A stretch of DNA of 64,000 nt from Nakamurella multipartita DSM 44233 (GTDB lineage: Bacteria > Actinomycetota > Actinomycetes > Mycobacteriales > Nakamurellaceae). Location of the stretch: contig NC_013235.1 in assembly GCF_000024365.1 (NCBI RefSeq), forward strand, positions 4,836,001 through 4,900,000, in the 5' to 3' direction. A program made the position numbers and the translations under genes. Positions 1 through 8,198 of this stretch are shown one piece after another. How positions within the stretch are numbered: the first letter of the stretch is position 1; each line of letters starts with the position of its first letter. Under the pieces are notes generated by a model. That model was given only the letters and a program-made list of their open reading frames with translations. It was not told where the DNA came from and did not search any database.

Positions 1-806
1 CCGGTACCGTCATCGAGTACGTCCAGAACGATCTGCGGCGGCGGGCCGATCCCGCCTACTCCGCCGACGCGGCCGTCTTCGACGCGCTGTTGACCGTTTA
101 CGGCGTCCTGAACATCCTGATCACCCGGGGCCTGATCGCCCCCGCCGACCGGATCCGATACGTGGAAGGGGATTTCCACAGCTTCTTCTCCTTCCTGGCC
201 AGCGGGCCGCCACCGCGGCGACTGGCCGAACTGCTCGCCCTGCACCGGGCCGGCGTGGTCCGATTCGCCGGTCCCGAGCTGCAGGTCGACCTCGAAGGGG
301 GTCACTTCGTGGGCCGCTCGCCGGCCGTCCCGGGGGCCATCCGGACCCGCGCCCTGATCGACGCCCGATTGCCCCGCCCGGACGTCCGGGCGGCCGCCGA
401 CCCGTTGATCCGCGGGCTGCTGGCCGACGGCGAACTGGCCGTCGAGGACCTGACCGGCGCCGGAGGTCGCGGTCCGGACGGCGGTCAACTGCTGGCCGAC
501 GAACTGGCCCGGGCGGTCCGGGCCGACCGGACGGTCCACCCGCGGCGATTCCTGCTCGGCCCTTCGGTCTCCGGGTCGGCCGGATCGGCCGGGTTCTCCC
601 GACCGGGCTTCAACGGGCCCGGGCTGCGGCAGAACGACGCGGTCGCCCGGCACCTGTTGACCGAGCTGACCCGGCCGACCGTCGCCGGGGGGTCCGCCAG
701 CCGCCCGCAGCCCCGGCCTCGTGCCTATGGGGCCACGACATCATCTCTGTCCGTTGCGTTCTCGCACGCACCGCATCCTGCAAAGGAGAGTTCTCATGCC
801 CGTTGA
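1..806 (+). CDS. FAD/NAD(P)-binding protein, C-terminal part
   Basis: The frame is open from base 3 to the TGA at 804-806, so only about the last 267 residues are present and the start lies before the window. The stretch ending in PGFNGPGLRQNDAVARHLL resembles the C-terminus of the large FAD-NAD(P)-binding proteins often found beside LLM flavin monooxygenases in actinobacteria. The N-terminal Rossmann fold is not visible, so the family call rests on the C-terminus and on context. The last codons overlap the start of the next gene by 11 bases. Role inferred: redox partner or oxidoreductase of the sulfur-scavenging operon. Confidence 0.65.
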   Translation, partial: GTVIEYVQNDLRRRADPAYSADAAVFDALLTVYGVLNILITRGLIAPADRIRYVEGDFHSFFSFLASGPPPRRLAELLALHRAGVVRFAGPELQVDLEGGHFVGRSPAVPGAIRTRALIDARLPRPDVRAAADPLIRGLLADGELAVEDLTGAGGRGPDGGQLLADELARAVRADRTVHPRRFLLGPSVSGSAGSAGFSRPGFNGPGLRQNDAVARHLLTELTRPTVAGGSASRPQPRPRAYGATTSSLSVAFSHAPHPAKESSHAR

Positions 807-1935
807 GTTCCTGGGAATTGCCGGCACCAACCCGGCCAGCGAGGTCACCGCCCGGCGCGGCGGCATTCTCGACCTGGATTACACCCGCCGGCTGGCCCGC
901 GCCCACGAGGATCACGGCTGGGATCGGATCCTGTTCGCGTATCACTCGGGCTCGCCCGATCCGGCTCAGGTGGCCGCCTACGTGGCCGGGCACACCGATC
1001 GCCTCACACTCGTGGTGGCCCACCGGCCGAATGTCTCGGCCCCCACCTACGCGGCCAAGACCCTGGCCACCCTGGACCACCTGTCCGGCGGTCGGGCCGA
1101 GGTGCACTTCATCACCGGCGGATCGACCGCGGACCAGGCCGCCGAGGGCGACCACCTGGACAAGGACAGCCGCTACGAGCGCACCCGCGAGTACATCGCG
1201 ATCGTCAAACAGGCCTGGACAGCCACCGATGCCGTCGACTTCGCCGGCCGGCACTACGACATCCGCGGATACCGGCCCGACATCCGGCCGGTCCAGCAGC
1301 CCCGGCCCCGGGTCTCCTTCGGCGGTTCCTCGGCCGCGGCCTACCGGGTCGGCGCCGCCGAGGCCGACGTCTACGCCCTGTGGGGTGAGCCACTGGCCGG
1401 GACCCGCCAGCAGATCGCCTCGATCGAGTCGGCCGCCGCGCAGGCCGGGCGGCCCCGACCGCAGCTGCAGATCGCCTTCCGGCCGATCATCGCGCCCACC
1501 GAGGACCTGGCCTGGGCCAAGGCCGAATCGATCCTGAACCGGATCTCGGCCACCGCGGCCGGGAGCATCGCGCCGACCTTCCGGACCGGAACCCCGGAGA
1601 ACGCCGGCTCCCAGCGCCTGCTCGCGGCCGCGGCGGGCACCGACCGGCACGACCGGGCTCTGTGGACCGCCCCCACCCGGCTCACAGGCGGGGCCGGTAA
1701 CTCCACCGCCCTGGTCGGCACCCCGGAGACGGTGGCCGCCGCCCTGCTGAACTACTACGACCTGGGCATCACCCTGCTGTCCGCCCGCGGCTACGACATC
1801 GCCGACGACGCGATCGATTTCGGTCGCTACGTGATCCCGCTGGTGCGCGCGGAGGTGGCCCGCCGGGATGCGGCCGCCGCCCGGGCCACCGCGACTACCG
1901 ACCTGCGCGCACCGGCCCTGGCCGGAACGCGTTGA
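796..1935 (+). CDS. LLM-class flavin monooxygenase, SsuD-like
   Basis: 379-residue luciferase-like protein of the alkanesulfonate monooxygenase (SsuD) branch, which uses reduced FMN and O2 to split the C-S bond of sulfonates and release sulfite. The SsuD-type block HFITGG is at residues 104-109, and the RYERTREY region follows at about 126-133. The ATG at 796 was chosen because AAAGGAGAG at 782-790 is a strong ribosome site at the right distance; an upstream in-frame start at 721 has none. The FMN reductase two genes downstream could supply FMNH2. The exact substrate is not readable from sequence. Confidence 0.85.
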   Translation: MPVEFLGIAGTNPASEVTARRGGILDLDYTRRLARAHEDHGWDRILFAYHSGSPDPAQVAAYVAGHTDRLTLVVAHRPNVSAPTYAAKTLATLDHLSGGRAEVHFITGGSTADQAAEGDHLDKDSRYERTREYIAIVKQAWTATDAVDFAGRHYDIRGYRPDIRPVQQPRPRVSFGGSSAAAYRVGAAEADVYALWGEPLAGTRQQIASIESAAAQAGRPRPQLQIAFRPIIAPTEDLAWAKAESILNRISATAAGSIAPTFRTGTPENAGSQRLLAAAAGTDRHDRALWTAPTRLTGGAGNSTALVGTPETVAAALLNYYDLGITLLSARGYDIADDAIDFGRYVIPLVRAEVARRDAAAARATATTDLRAPALAGTR

Positions 1936-1966
1936 CGGCGAACCCTCCTCGACAGGAAGAACCGAC

Positions 1967-2862
1967 ATGAGCCCGACGTAGCGCCCCTGACCGGCGATTC
2001 GGCCGCGAACCTGATCGCCGGCCCCGCACGCACCGCCACCGACGACCTCACGGCGGGCTGGACCCACTGGCACGACGCCCGCGAGCAGGAGCTGCGGACC
2101 GAACACGGGTGGCTGTCCATCACCGCCTTCCACTGGCTGCCCGATCGACCGGCCACCCTGCCCGGACTGCCGGGCCAGTGGCACAGCGCCGACGGGTGGT
2201 CGCACCTGACGGCGACCCGGCGCGACGGTCTGGAGCACGCCGACGGTCCGGCCGCCGGCACGCCCGTGCAGGGCTCGATCGCGGCTCGGGTCGATGAGGC
2301 CGGTTCGCGATTCTGGGTTCGGCACGGTGCGCGGATCGTCGAGCTGGTGCGCCGCGGCGGCCGGGACGCCATCCGGGTGCGCGACCCGAAAGCACCGGAA
2401 AGGCTGGGTTTTCGGAGTGTTCCGACCTTCCCGGTGGACCCGGCCTGGGTCCGCACCGGTCGCTTCACGCCCTTGGCCGAGCCCCGCTCGGTCACGGTCG
2501 AGACCGCCCGTCCCGACCTGCGCCAGCAGGTCACCGCGGTGGGCACGGTCGAGGTCGACATCGAGGGCACCCGGCATCGGCTGACCGCCACGGCCGGACC
2601 GCGTGGCCGGCTGACCCTGTCGTTCACCGACCCGACGAACGGCCGGCACACCGCACCGTGGCGGGTCGTCACCCTCGACCCGGCGGCCGACGACGGCACG
2701 ATCGTCGTGGATTTCAACCGGACCGTGAACCTGCCGTTCGCCTTCACCCAGTTCGGCACCTGCCCGGCCCCCGTCCCCGGCAATCACCTGCCGGTGGCCA
2801 TCAACGCCGGCGAACGGGCACCGCACCGGGTGACCGGCCCGCTCGCGACGCTGGCCTGGTGA
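1967..2862 (+). CDS. DUF1684 family protein with a frameshifted start
   Basis: From 1981 the frame encodes a DUF1684 protein of about 290 residues: WxxWHDAREQELRTEHGWLS near the N-terminus, LPGLPGQW, FPVDPAW, then the family signature DFNRTVNLPFAFTQFGTCPAP followed by PGNHLPVAINAGE near the C-terminus. The expected start, ATG at 1967 behind GGAAGA, is out of frame and meets TAG after four codons (ATG AGC CCG ACG TAG). One added base in the fifth codon would join it to the downstream frame. No ATG, GTG or TTG occurs in the coding frame until GTG at 2266, which would remove about a third of the protein. It may be a recent one-base loss, a sequencing error or a non-standard start. Function unknown. 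Confidence 0.75.
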
Positions 2863-3476
2863 GCCGGGTGAGCGAGATCAGGATCGTCACCGTGGTCGGC
2901 AACCCGAAGGCGGGTTCCCGGACGCTGACCGCCGCCAGCACGCTGGCCTCCGGGGTGGCCGAGCGACTGCGCGAGGTGGGCGAGTTCGACCCGGTGGTGG
3001 CCGAACCGATCGACCTGGCCGTGATCGCCGACGGGCTGCTCGCTCCGTGGCGGCTGTCCCCCGCCGCCGCGAACGCGGTCGACAGCGCCCGCTCGGCGGC
3101 GGTGCTCGTGCTGGCCACGCCGACCTACAAGGCCAGCTATACGGGACTGCTCAAACTGTTCCTGGACACCCTCCCGGCCGGTTCGCTGGCCACCGCGGCG
3201 GTGCTGCCGCTCACCGTGGCGGGTGGCCCCGGCCACCGGCAGCTCGCCGACCTGCAGCTGCGACCCGTGCTGAGCGAGCTCGGCGCGGCCGTGCCGACCC
3301 CGAGCCTGCTGCTCGAGGAGGCCCAGTTGGCCGCGCTGCCCCCGATCGTCGAGGACTTCCTCGACCGGCACGCCGCCGTGCTCACGGCCACCGTCGCCGC
3401 CCTGCGCCGCCCCGCCCGCACCGCAGTGACCGCCCGCACCGCAGTGACGCACGAACTGAAAGGCAGCCTGTCGTGA
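2859..3476 (+). CDS. NADPH-dependent FMN reductase
   Basis: 205-residue flavodoxin-fold reductase of the SsuE/MsuE type. It has the flavin phosphate loop GNPKAGSRT near the N-terminus and the block TPTYKASYTGLLKLFLD about a third of the way in, both typical of NADPH-dependent FMN reductases that feed two-component monooxygenases. GTG at 2859 overlaps the preceding TGA as GTGA; GTG at 2868 is a possible alternative. Its place between three LLM monooxygenase genes argues that it is their shared FMNH2 source. The C-terminus has an ARTAVTARTAVT duplication coded by a short direct repeat. Confidence 0.85.
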   Translation: MSRVSEIRIVTVVGNPKAGSRTLTAASTLASGVAERLREVGEFDPVVAEPIDLAVIADGLLAPWRLSPAAANAVDSARSAAVLVLATPTYKASYTGLLKLFLDTLPAGSLATAAVLPLTVAGGPGHRQLADLQLRPVLSELGAAVPTPSLLLEEAQLAALPPIVEDFLDRHAAVLTATVAALRRPARTAVTARTAVTHELKGSLS

Positions 3477-4699
3477 CCCACCTGCATCTGGCCATCGCCC
3501 TGGACGGCGCCGGCTGGCACCCCGCGGCCTGGCGGGAGCCGGGCGCCCGGCCGGGCGACCTGTTCACCGCCGGCTACTGGGTCGACCTGGCTCGCTCCGC
3601 CGAGCGCGGGCTGGTCGACCTGATCACCATCGAGGACTCGTTCGGCCTGCAGTCCAGCGACGTCCGCGGGCCCGACGGGCGCAACGGCCGGGTCCGCGGA
3701 CGGCTGGATGCGGTGCAGATCGCCGCCCGGGTCGCGCCGGCCACCCGGTACGTCGGCCTGGTACCGACCGCGCTGGTCACCCACACCGAGCCGTTCCACC
3801 TGGCCAAGGCGATCGCCACCCTCGACTACGTCAGCCACGGCCGCGCCGGCGTGCGGGCCCAGATCTCGCCGCGCGCGGTGGACAGCGACCTCGTCGGCCG
3901 CCGGTACATCCCGGAGTTCGATCGGACCGGGCCGATCACCGGTGAGGCGGCGGAACTGCTGGACGAGCTGTTCACCGAGGCCTGGGACTACGTCGAGGTG
4001 TTGCGCCGGCTCTGGGACAGCTGGGAGGACGACGCCGAGATCCGCGACGCCGTCACCGGCCGGTTCATCGACCGCAACCGGCTGCACGCCATCGACTTCA
4101 CCGGTGACTTCTTCTCCGTCAAGGGCCCCTCGATCACTCCCCGCCCGCCGCAGGGCCAGCCGCTGGTGACCGCCCTCGCGCACGCCGCCCCGGATCTTCG
4201 CGAGCTGCCGATCCGGTTCGCCGCCGGACAGGCCGACCTCGTCTGGCTGACCCCGCACGACCGCGCCCAGGCGCAGGGCCTGGTCGAGGCCGTGCACCTG
4301 GCCCGGCAGCAGTCCGCGGCCGGGTCGGCCCCGGTGCACACGTTCGCCGACCTGGTGGTGTTCCTGGACCGGCCCGGTGAGTCCGGGGCCGACCGCAAGG
4401 AGCGGCTGGATACCCTCGACGGCCGCGAATACCGTTCGGACGCAGGGGTATTCACCGGGTCTGCGGCGGAACTGGCGGACCTGCTGGTCGACTGGCAGCA
4501 GGCCGGAATCACCGGGTTCCGGCTGCGTCCGGGCGTCCTGCCCGACGATCTGGACCTGATCGTCGAGGCGCTGACCCCGGAACTGCAGGCCCGCGGTCGG
4601 CTCCGCCGGAACCACGAGGCGAGCACCCTGCGCGGCCTGCTGGGCCTGCCCCGCCCGGAGAACCGTTACGCCACCACCCGTCAGGGAGTCAACGCATGA
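3473..4699 (+). CDS. LLM-class flavin-dependent oxidoreductase
   Basis: 408-residue luciferase-like monooxygenase. The GTG at 3473 overlaps the previous stop as GTGA, so translation is probably coupled. Typical family blocks include YVGLVPTALVTHTEPFHLAKAIATLDYVSHGRAG in the first third. The C-terminal tail LRGLLGLPRPENRYA resembles the NtaA/SnaA subgroup. Likely an FMNH2-dependent oxygenase acting on an organosulfur or related carbon source together with its neighbours; substrate unknown. Confidence 0.8.
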   Translation: MTHLHLAIALDGAGWHPAAWREPGARPGDLFTAGYWVDLARSAERGLVDLITIEDSFGLQSSDVRGPDGRNGRVRGRLDAVQIAARVAPATRYVGLVPTALVTHTEPFHLAKAIATLDYVSHGRAGVRAQISPRAVDSDLVGRRYIPEFDRTGPITGEAAELLDELFTEAWDYVEVLRRLWDSWEDDAEIRDAVTGRFIDRNRLHAIDFTGDFFSVKGPSITPRPPQGQPLVTALAHAAPDLRELPIRFAAGQADLVWLTPHDRAQAQGLVEAVHLARQQSAAGSAPVHTFADLVVFLDRPGESGADRKERLDTLDGREYRSDAGVFTGSAAELADLLVDWQQAGITGFRLRPGVLPDDLDLIVEALTPELQARGRLRRNHEASTLRGLLGLPRPENRYATTRQGVNA

Positions 4700-6111
4700 G
4701 CACCGACCGACCCCGCAAGCAGATCCATCTGGCCGCCCACTTCCCCGGGGTCAACAACACCACCGTGTGGAGCGATCCCCGATCCGGCAGCCACATCGAG
4801 TTCGACTCGTTCGTGCGGTTCGCGCGCATCGCCGAGCGGGCCAAGTTCGACTTCCTGTTCCTGGCCGAAGGTCTGCGGCTGCGCGAGCAGGGTGGCCAGA
4901 TCTACGACCTGGATGTGGTCGGCCGCCCGGACACCTTCACGGTGTTGGCCGCGCTGGCCGGGGTCACCGAGCGGCTCGGCCTGACCGGCACCATCAACTC
5001 CACCTTCAACGAGCCGTACGAGGTGGCCCGCCAGTTCGCCACGTTGGACCATCTGTCCGACGGTCGGGCCGCGTGGAACGTGGTGACGTCGTGGGACGCG
5101 TTCACCGGGGAGAACTTCCGGCGAGGCGGCTTCCTGCCGCAGGAACGGCGGTACGAGCGGGCCCGCGCCTTCCTGGACGCCGCGACGCAGTTGTTCGACT
5201 CCTGGGACGGGGTGCGGGTCGAGCCCGACCGGGCCGCCGGGCGCTTCCTGGCCGGACTGGACGAGCGGGACGCCGCGCCGACTCCCGGCGCGTTCGCGGT
5301 GCGCGACGACGACTTCGACATCGAAGGTCATTTCAACGTGCCGACCAGCCCCCAGGGCCGGCCCGTGATCTTCCAGGCGGGCGACTCGGACGCCGGCCGG
5401 GAGTTTGCCGCGGCCAGCGCCGACGCCATCTTCTCCATGCACGGCACGCTGGCGGCCGGGCAGGCGTTCTACGCCGACGTGAAGAGCCGGCTGGCTCGCT
5501 ACGGTCGCCGGCCGGAGGACCTGCTGGTGCTGCCGGCGGCCACGTTCGTGCTCGGCGACACGGCCGAGCAGGCCCACGAACAGGCCGCCCTGATCCGCCG
5601 CCAGCAGGTCAGCGGAGCGACGGCGATCGCGTTCGCCGAGCAGCTGTGGAACCGTGACCTGTCCGGCTACGACCCGGACGGCCCGCTGCCCGACGTCGAT
5701 CCGGATCCCGGGGAGCACACCATCTCCCGCGGCCGGGCCTCCGTCCGGCACTTCCGCGATCGGATCGCCGTCGCCGCCCAATGGCGCGAGCTGGCCGCCG
5801 CCAAGGGACTCTCGTTGCGGGAGGTGGTCATCGAGGTCACCGCGCGGCAAACCTTCGTGGGCACGGCGCAGTCCGTGGCCGACGACATCGACCGGTACGT
5901 CCAGGCCGATGCCAGCGACGGATTCATCCTGGTGCCGCATATCACCCCGGACGGGCTGGCCGACTTCGCCGACACGGTGGTGCCGATCCTGCAGGAACGC
6001 GGGGTCTTTCGCACCGAGTACACCGGCACCACCCTGCGCGATCACCTCGGGCTGACCCGCCCGACCCCGGGGTCCCGCCGACCCACCCGGTTCGGACGGG
6101 TGGCGTCATGA
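4696..6111 (+). CDS. NtaA/DmoA-type FMN-dependent monooxygenase
   Basis: 471 residues, the length usual for the NtaA/SnaA/DszA/DmoA branch of luciferase-like monooxygenases. Recognisable blocks are FDFLFLAEGLRLR, TFNEPYEVARQFATLDHLSDGRAAWNVVTSWD and GRPVIFQAGDSDAGREFAA. The ATG at 4696 overlaps the preceding stop as ATGA. Members cleave substrates such as dibenzothiophene sulfone, dimethyl sulfide or nitrilotriacetate with FMNH2; within this operon a sulfur substrate is the natural guess, not shown by sequence. Confidence 0.85.
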   Translation: MSTDRPRKQIHLAAHFPGVNNTTVWSDPRSGSHIEFDSFVRFARIAERAKFDFLFLAEGLRLREQGGQIYDLDVVGRPDTFTVLAALAGVTERLGLTGTINSTFNEPYEVARQFATLDHLSDGRAAWNVVTSWDAFTGENFRRGGFLPQERRYERARAFLDAATQLFDSWDGVRVEPDRAAGRFLAGLDERDAAPTPGAFAVRDDDFDIEGHFNVPTSPQGRPVIFQAGDSDAGREFAAASADAIFSMHGTLAAGQAFYADVKSRLARYGRRPEDLLVLPAATFVLGDTAEQAHEQAALIRRQQVSGATAIAFAEQLWNRDLSGYDPDGPLPDVDPDPGEHTISRGRASVRHFRDRIAVAAQWRELAAAKGLSLREVVIEVTARQTFVGTAQSVADDIDRYVQADASDGFILVPHITPDGLADFADTVVPILQERGVFRTEYTGTTLRDHLGLTRPTPGSRRPTRFGRVAS

Positions 6112-6833
6112 CGGTCGCTGCGGCGGTGGATCTTTCCCGCCCCGATCCGGGGCTGGGTGATCCGGATCTGGACCGGGTGGTGTGGGCCTCGCTGACCTCG
6201 GGGCACCATGCCCGATTGACCCAGCGTCGCGGTGATGCCGCCCGATACCACCCGGACGTCGCCCCGTTCGTCGGGCTGGCCGACCCGGCCGACCCACGAG
6301 GCTGGGCCGATGTCGCGGCGCTCGTCGGGCCGGGGGCCACGGTCGCGGTCTCCGGGGCGGGCGTGGTCCCGCCCGCCGATTGGGCGGTCACCCTGATCGG
6401 CCGGGGTGTGCAGCTGGTCGACGTCACGCTGGACAAGCAGCCGGACCCGGAGGCGGTTCGCCTGGGCCCGGACGACGTGCCGCAGATCCTGGATCTGGTG
6501 GCCCGCACCGAACCCGGCCCGTTCCGGCCGCGGACCATCGAACTGGGCACCTACCTGGGCATCAAGCACGACGGGCGGCTGGTGGCCCTGGCCGGGGAAC
6601 GGCTGCACCCGCAGGGCTGGACCGAGATCAGCGCGGTGTGCACCGATCCGGCCTACCGCGGGCGGGGGCTGGCCAGCCGGCTGGTGTCCGCGGTGGGCGC
6701 CGGCATCGCCGATCGCGGCGACCGGGTGCTGCTGCACGCCCTGGCCACCAACCCGGCGGTGAGCCTGTATCAGCAGTTGGGCTTCCGGCTGCGGGCCGTC
6801 ACCGAGTTCCGTTCGGTGACGGTGCCGGGCTGA
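6108..6833 (+). CDS. GNAT family N-acetyltransferase
   Basis: 241 residues with a C-terminal GNAT fold: the acetyl-CoA loop is YRGRGLASRLVSAV, followed by NPAVSLYQQLGFRLR. The N-terminal half (HHARLTQRRGDAARYHPDVAPF) is the extension seen in FR47-like acetyltransferases. The ATG overlaps the LLM stop as ATGA, making this the last gene of the coupled operon; its TGA lies inside the terminator stem at 6829-6865. Acceptor substrate unknown. Confidence 0.8.
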   Translation: MTVAAAVDLSRPDPGLGDPDLDRVVWASLTSGHHARLTQRRGDAARYHPDVAPFVGLADPADPRGWADVAALVGPGATVAVSGAGVVPPADWAVTLIGRGVQLVDVTLDKQPDPEAVRLGPDDVPQILDLVARTEPGPFRPRTIELGTYLGIKHDGRLVALAGERLHPQGWTEISAVCTDPAYRGRGLASRLVSAVGAGIADRGDRVLLHALATNPAVSLYQQLGFRLRAVTEFRSVTVPG

Positions 6834-6865
6834 CCGCGCACGGTCCTCGGGGCCGGCCGGTCAGC
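6829..6865. terminator. Bidirectional terminator hairpin
   Basis: Perfect 8-base inverted repeat GCTGACCG (6829-6836) and CGGTCAGC (6858-6865) around a GC-rich loop. It contains the stop codons of both convergent genes, so it can end transcription in both directions. There is no U-tract, as is common in high-GC actinobacteria. Confidence 0.55.
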
Positions 6866-7385
6866 CGCTGCCGCTGGCCGGCTGCGGCCGCCGCAGCCGG
6901 ATGTCGTTGCAGGCCTCGCACACCGAGGCGGGGATCACCCCGAGCGCCTGCAGCCGGCCGAAGATGATGCAGCCCAGGCAGATCGCGAACACCGACTCCA
7001 GGAAGGCGGCGACGGTGATCAGCCCGACCAGCACCCAGGCCGCGGTCGGCGCGCCCAGGTAGTAGGCGACCAACGCCGCCGTCGACAGGGTGGCGCCGAT
7101 GGCCTGGGCGAACCGCTTCGGCGGGCCCGGGACCAGCCTGGCCGGACCCAGCCGCGGCGCGATGACCCGGCTGGCCAGCACCGCGAACGGCGAGACCCGC
7201 GGTCCGAACGCCACCCGCAGCCAGAACCCGATCGCCAGCGCCCAGAGCAGCCACGGCGTGCGGAACACCAGCACCGCGACGGTCAGCAGCACCACCAGGC
7301 CGCCGACCGACCGGGCCACCTTCTCGTTCACCGGGTTCGGAAACCGGAACACCTCGGCGACCGACCGAGCTCTTACCAGAGCCAT
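6861..7385 (-). CDS. DUF4395 family membrane protein
   Basis: 174-residue DUF4395 protein. It begins VFRFPNPVNEKVARSVGG, has four hydrophobic segments, and carries the family Cys motifs CLGC and CEAC near the C-terminus. The ATG at 7385 was preferred over an upstream GTG at 7463 because AAGGAAGG lies just before it, while 7463 is inside a hairpin. It lies downstream of the carbonic anhydrase on the same strand, separated by that hairpin. Function unknown; DUF4395 genes are often near thiol/sulfur genes, which fits this neighbourhood. Confidence 0.75.
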   Translation of the reverse strand: MALVRARSVAEVFRFPNPVNEKVARSVGGLVVLLTVAVLVFRTPWLLWALAIGFWLRVAFGPRVSPFAVLASRVIAPRLGPARLVPGPPKRFAQAIGATLSTAALVAYYLGAPTAAWVLVGLITVAAFLESVFAICLGCIIFGRLQALGVIPASVCEACNDIRLRRPQPASGSG

Positions 7386-7438
7386 TGCACTGCACCTTCC
7401 TTCGTGACTGATCAGGCCAACACCGCCGCGGGCGAACC

Positions 7439-7476
7439 GCTTCCGGGCGGTGACCGAGGTCACCGCCCGGAAGCGC
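7439..7476 (-). terminator. Strong hairpin after carbonic anhydrase
   Basis: An 18-base perfect inverted repeat with a 2-base loop: GCTTCCGGGCGGTGACC and its complement flank GA at 7457-7458. It starts directly after the carbonic anhydrase stop codon. There is no U-run. It probably ends or attenuates the carbonic anhydrase transcript before DUF4395. Confidence 0.65.
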
Positions 7477-7968
7477 TCAGTGCACTTCGCGCAACGATCC
7501 GTTGGTGACGTCGTAGACGAACCCGCGGACCGAGTCCTTGACCGGGATCGAGGTGTCGGCGCGGATCCGGCCGATGCTCTGCCGCACGTCCGCGTCCAGG
7601 TCGGTGAACGCCTCGGCCGCCCAGGCCGGCTTGACCCCGGTCTCCTGCTCGATCCCCCGCCGGAACTCGTCGTCGGTGAAGGTGAGCATGCCGCAATCGG
7701 TGTGGTGGATCAGGATGATCTCGGTGGTGCCCAGCAGGCGCTGGCTGATGGCCAGCGAGCGCAGTTCGTCCTGGGTCACCACCCCGCCGGCGTTGCGGAT
7801 GACGTGCGCGTCGCCCTCGGTCAGGCCGAGCAGCCCGTAGACGTTGAGCCGGGCATCCATGCAGGCCAGGACGGCCACGCCGCGCCCGGGCGGCAGCGGC
7901 AGGTCGCCCTTGTCGAAGGTGTCGGCGTAGCGGGCAGCGTTGGCCAGGAGTTCATCGGTGACGGACAT
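7477..7968 (-). CDS. Beta-class carbonic anhydrase
   Basis: 163 residues, the size of the small mycobacterial beta-carbonic anhydrase Rv1284. The zinc site is visible: C36 with the D38/R40 dyad in ACMDARL, then H89 and C92 in HHTDCGM. It interconverts CO2 and bicarbonate in the cytoplasm. The ATG at 7968 has GAGAGG in front; the longer in-frame start at 8034 has no such site. A leader-peptide ORF and a hairpin lie upstream, linking the gene to the sulfur regulon. From memory, Rv1284 also sits next to cysD. Confidence 0.9.
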   Translation of the reverse strand: MSVTDELLANAARYADTFDKGDLPLPPGRGVAVLACMDARLNVYGLLGLTEGDAHVIRNAGGVVTQDELRSLAISQRLLGTTEIILIHHTDCGMLTFTDDEFRRGIEQETGVKPAWAAEAFTDLDADVRQSIGRIRADTSIPVKDSVRGFVYDVTNGSLREVH

Positions 7969-8038
7969 GGGTGGACCTCTCGGGAGGGTGGACGGCGGGG
8001 CGCGACCCGGCCCCGCCGGGTGGGCGGACGGCACGCAG

Positions 8039-8060
8039 GGCTCGGGACCGGACCCGAGCC
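8039..8060 (-). promoter_or_regulatory. Candidate attenuator hairpin after leader ORF
   Basis: Perfect 8-base inverted repeat (GGCTCGGG and CCCGAGCC around a 6-base loop) starting three bases after the stop codon of the leader ORF at 8064-8162 and before the carbonic anhydrase start. The position suits control by ribosome stalling or release in the leader. Confidence 0.45.
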
Positions 8061-8063
8061 GGG

Positions 8064-8162
8064 TCAGCGACAGACGGCCGAGCAGACCAGCATCTGGTCG
8101 ACGGCCCGCCGGCGCACCAGCACGCGAGCGGGATCGCTCAGCGCACGCGCATCACCGGACAT
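8064..8162 (-). CDS. Cys-containing leader peptide upstream of carbonic anhydrase
   Basis: 32-codon ORF ending in VLVRRRAVDQMLVCSAVCR then TGA. It shares the RRxVD...SAxC core with the leader peptides at 10778, 28738 and 32042. No Shine-Dalgarno sequence is present. A promoter (TTGACA, 17 bases, GACAGT) ends 7 bases before the ATG, so the mRNA would start at or next to the A of ATG and be translated leaderless. Proposed role: cysteine-responsive control of the carbonic anhydrase gene through the hairpin just downstream. Confidence 0.65.
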   Translation of the reverse strand: MSGDARALSDPARVLVRRRAVDQMLVCSAVCR

Positions 8163-8169
8163 ACCGCCG

Positions 8170-8198
8170 ACTGTCGTCACCGTCGGCGAGGATGTCAA
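8170..8198 (-). promoter_or_regulatory. Promoter for leaderless leader ORF
   Basis: On the minus strand TTGACA (8198-8193) is separated by 17 bases from GACAGT (8175-8170), and the leader ATG at 8162 follows after 7 bases. The -35 box overlaps the stop codon of the alanine dehydrogenase gene. Confidence 0.55.

Noticed and set aside
610-2826. A 738-codon open frame on the minus strand
   Set aside because: It is a shadow of the coupled plus-strand operon in very GC-rich DNA; its product is low-complexity Gly/Arg/Asp with no domain, while the plus strand codes known families.
7386-7463. N-terminal extension of DUF4395 to GTG at 7463 as another Cys leader
   Set aside because: The frame contains a Cys but has no stop before DUF4395 and lacks the RRxVD core; it lies in the terminator hairpin.
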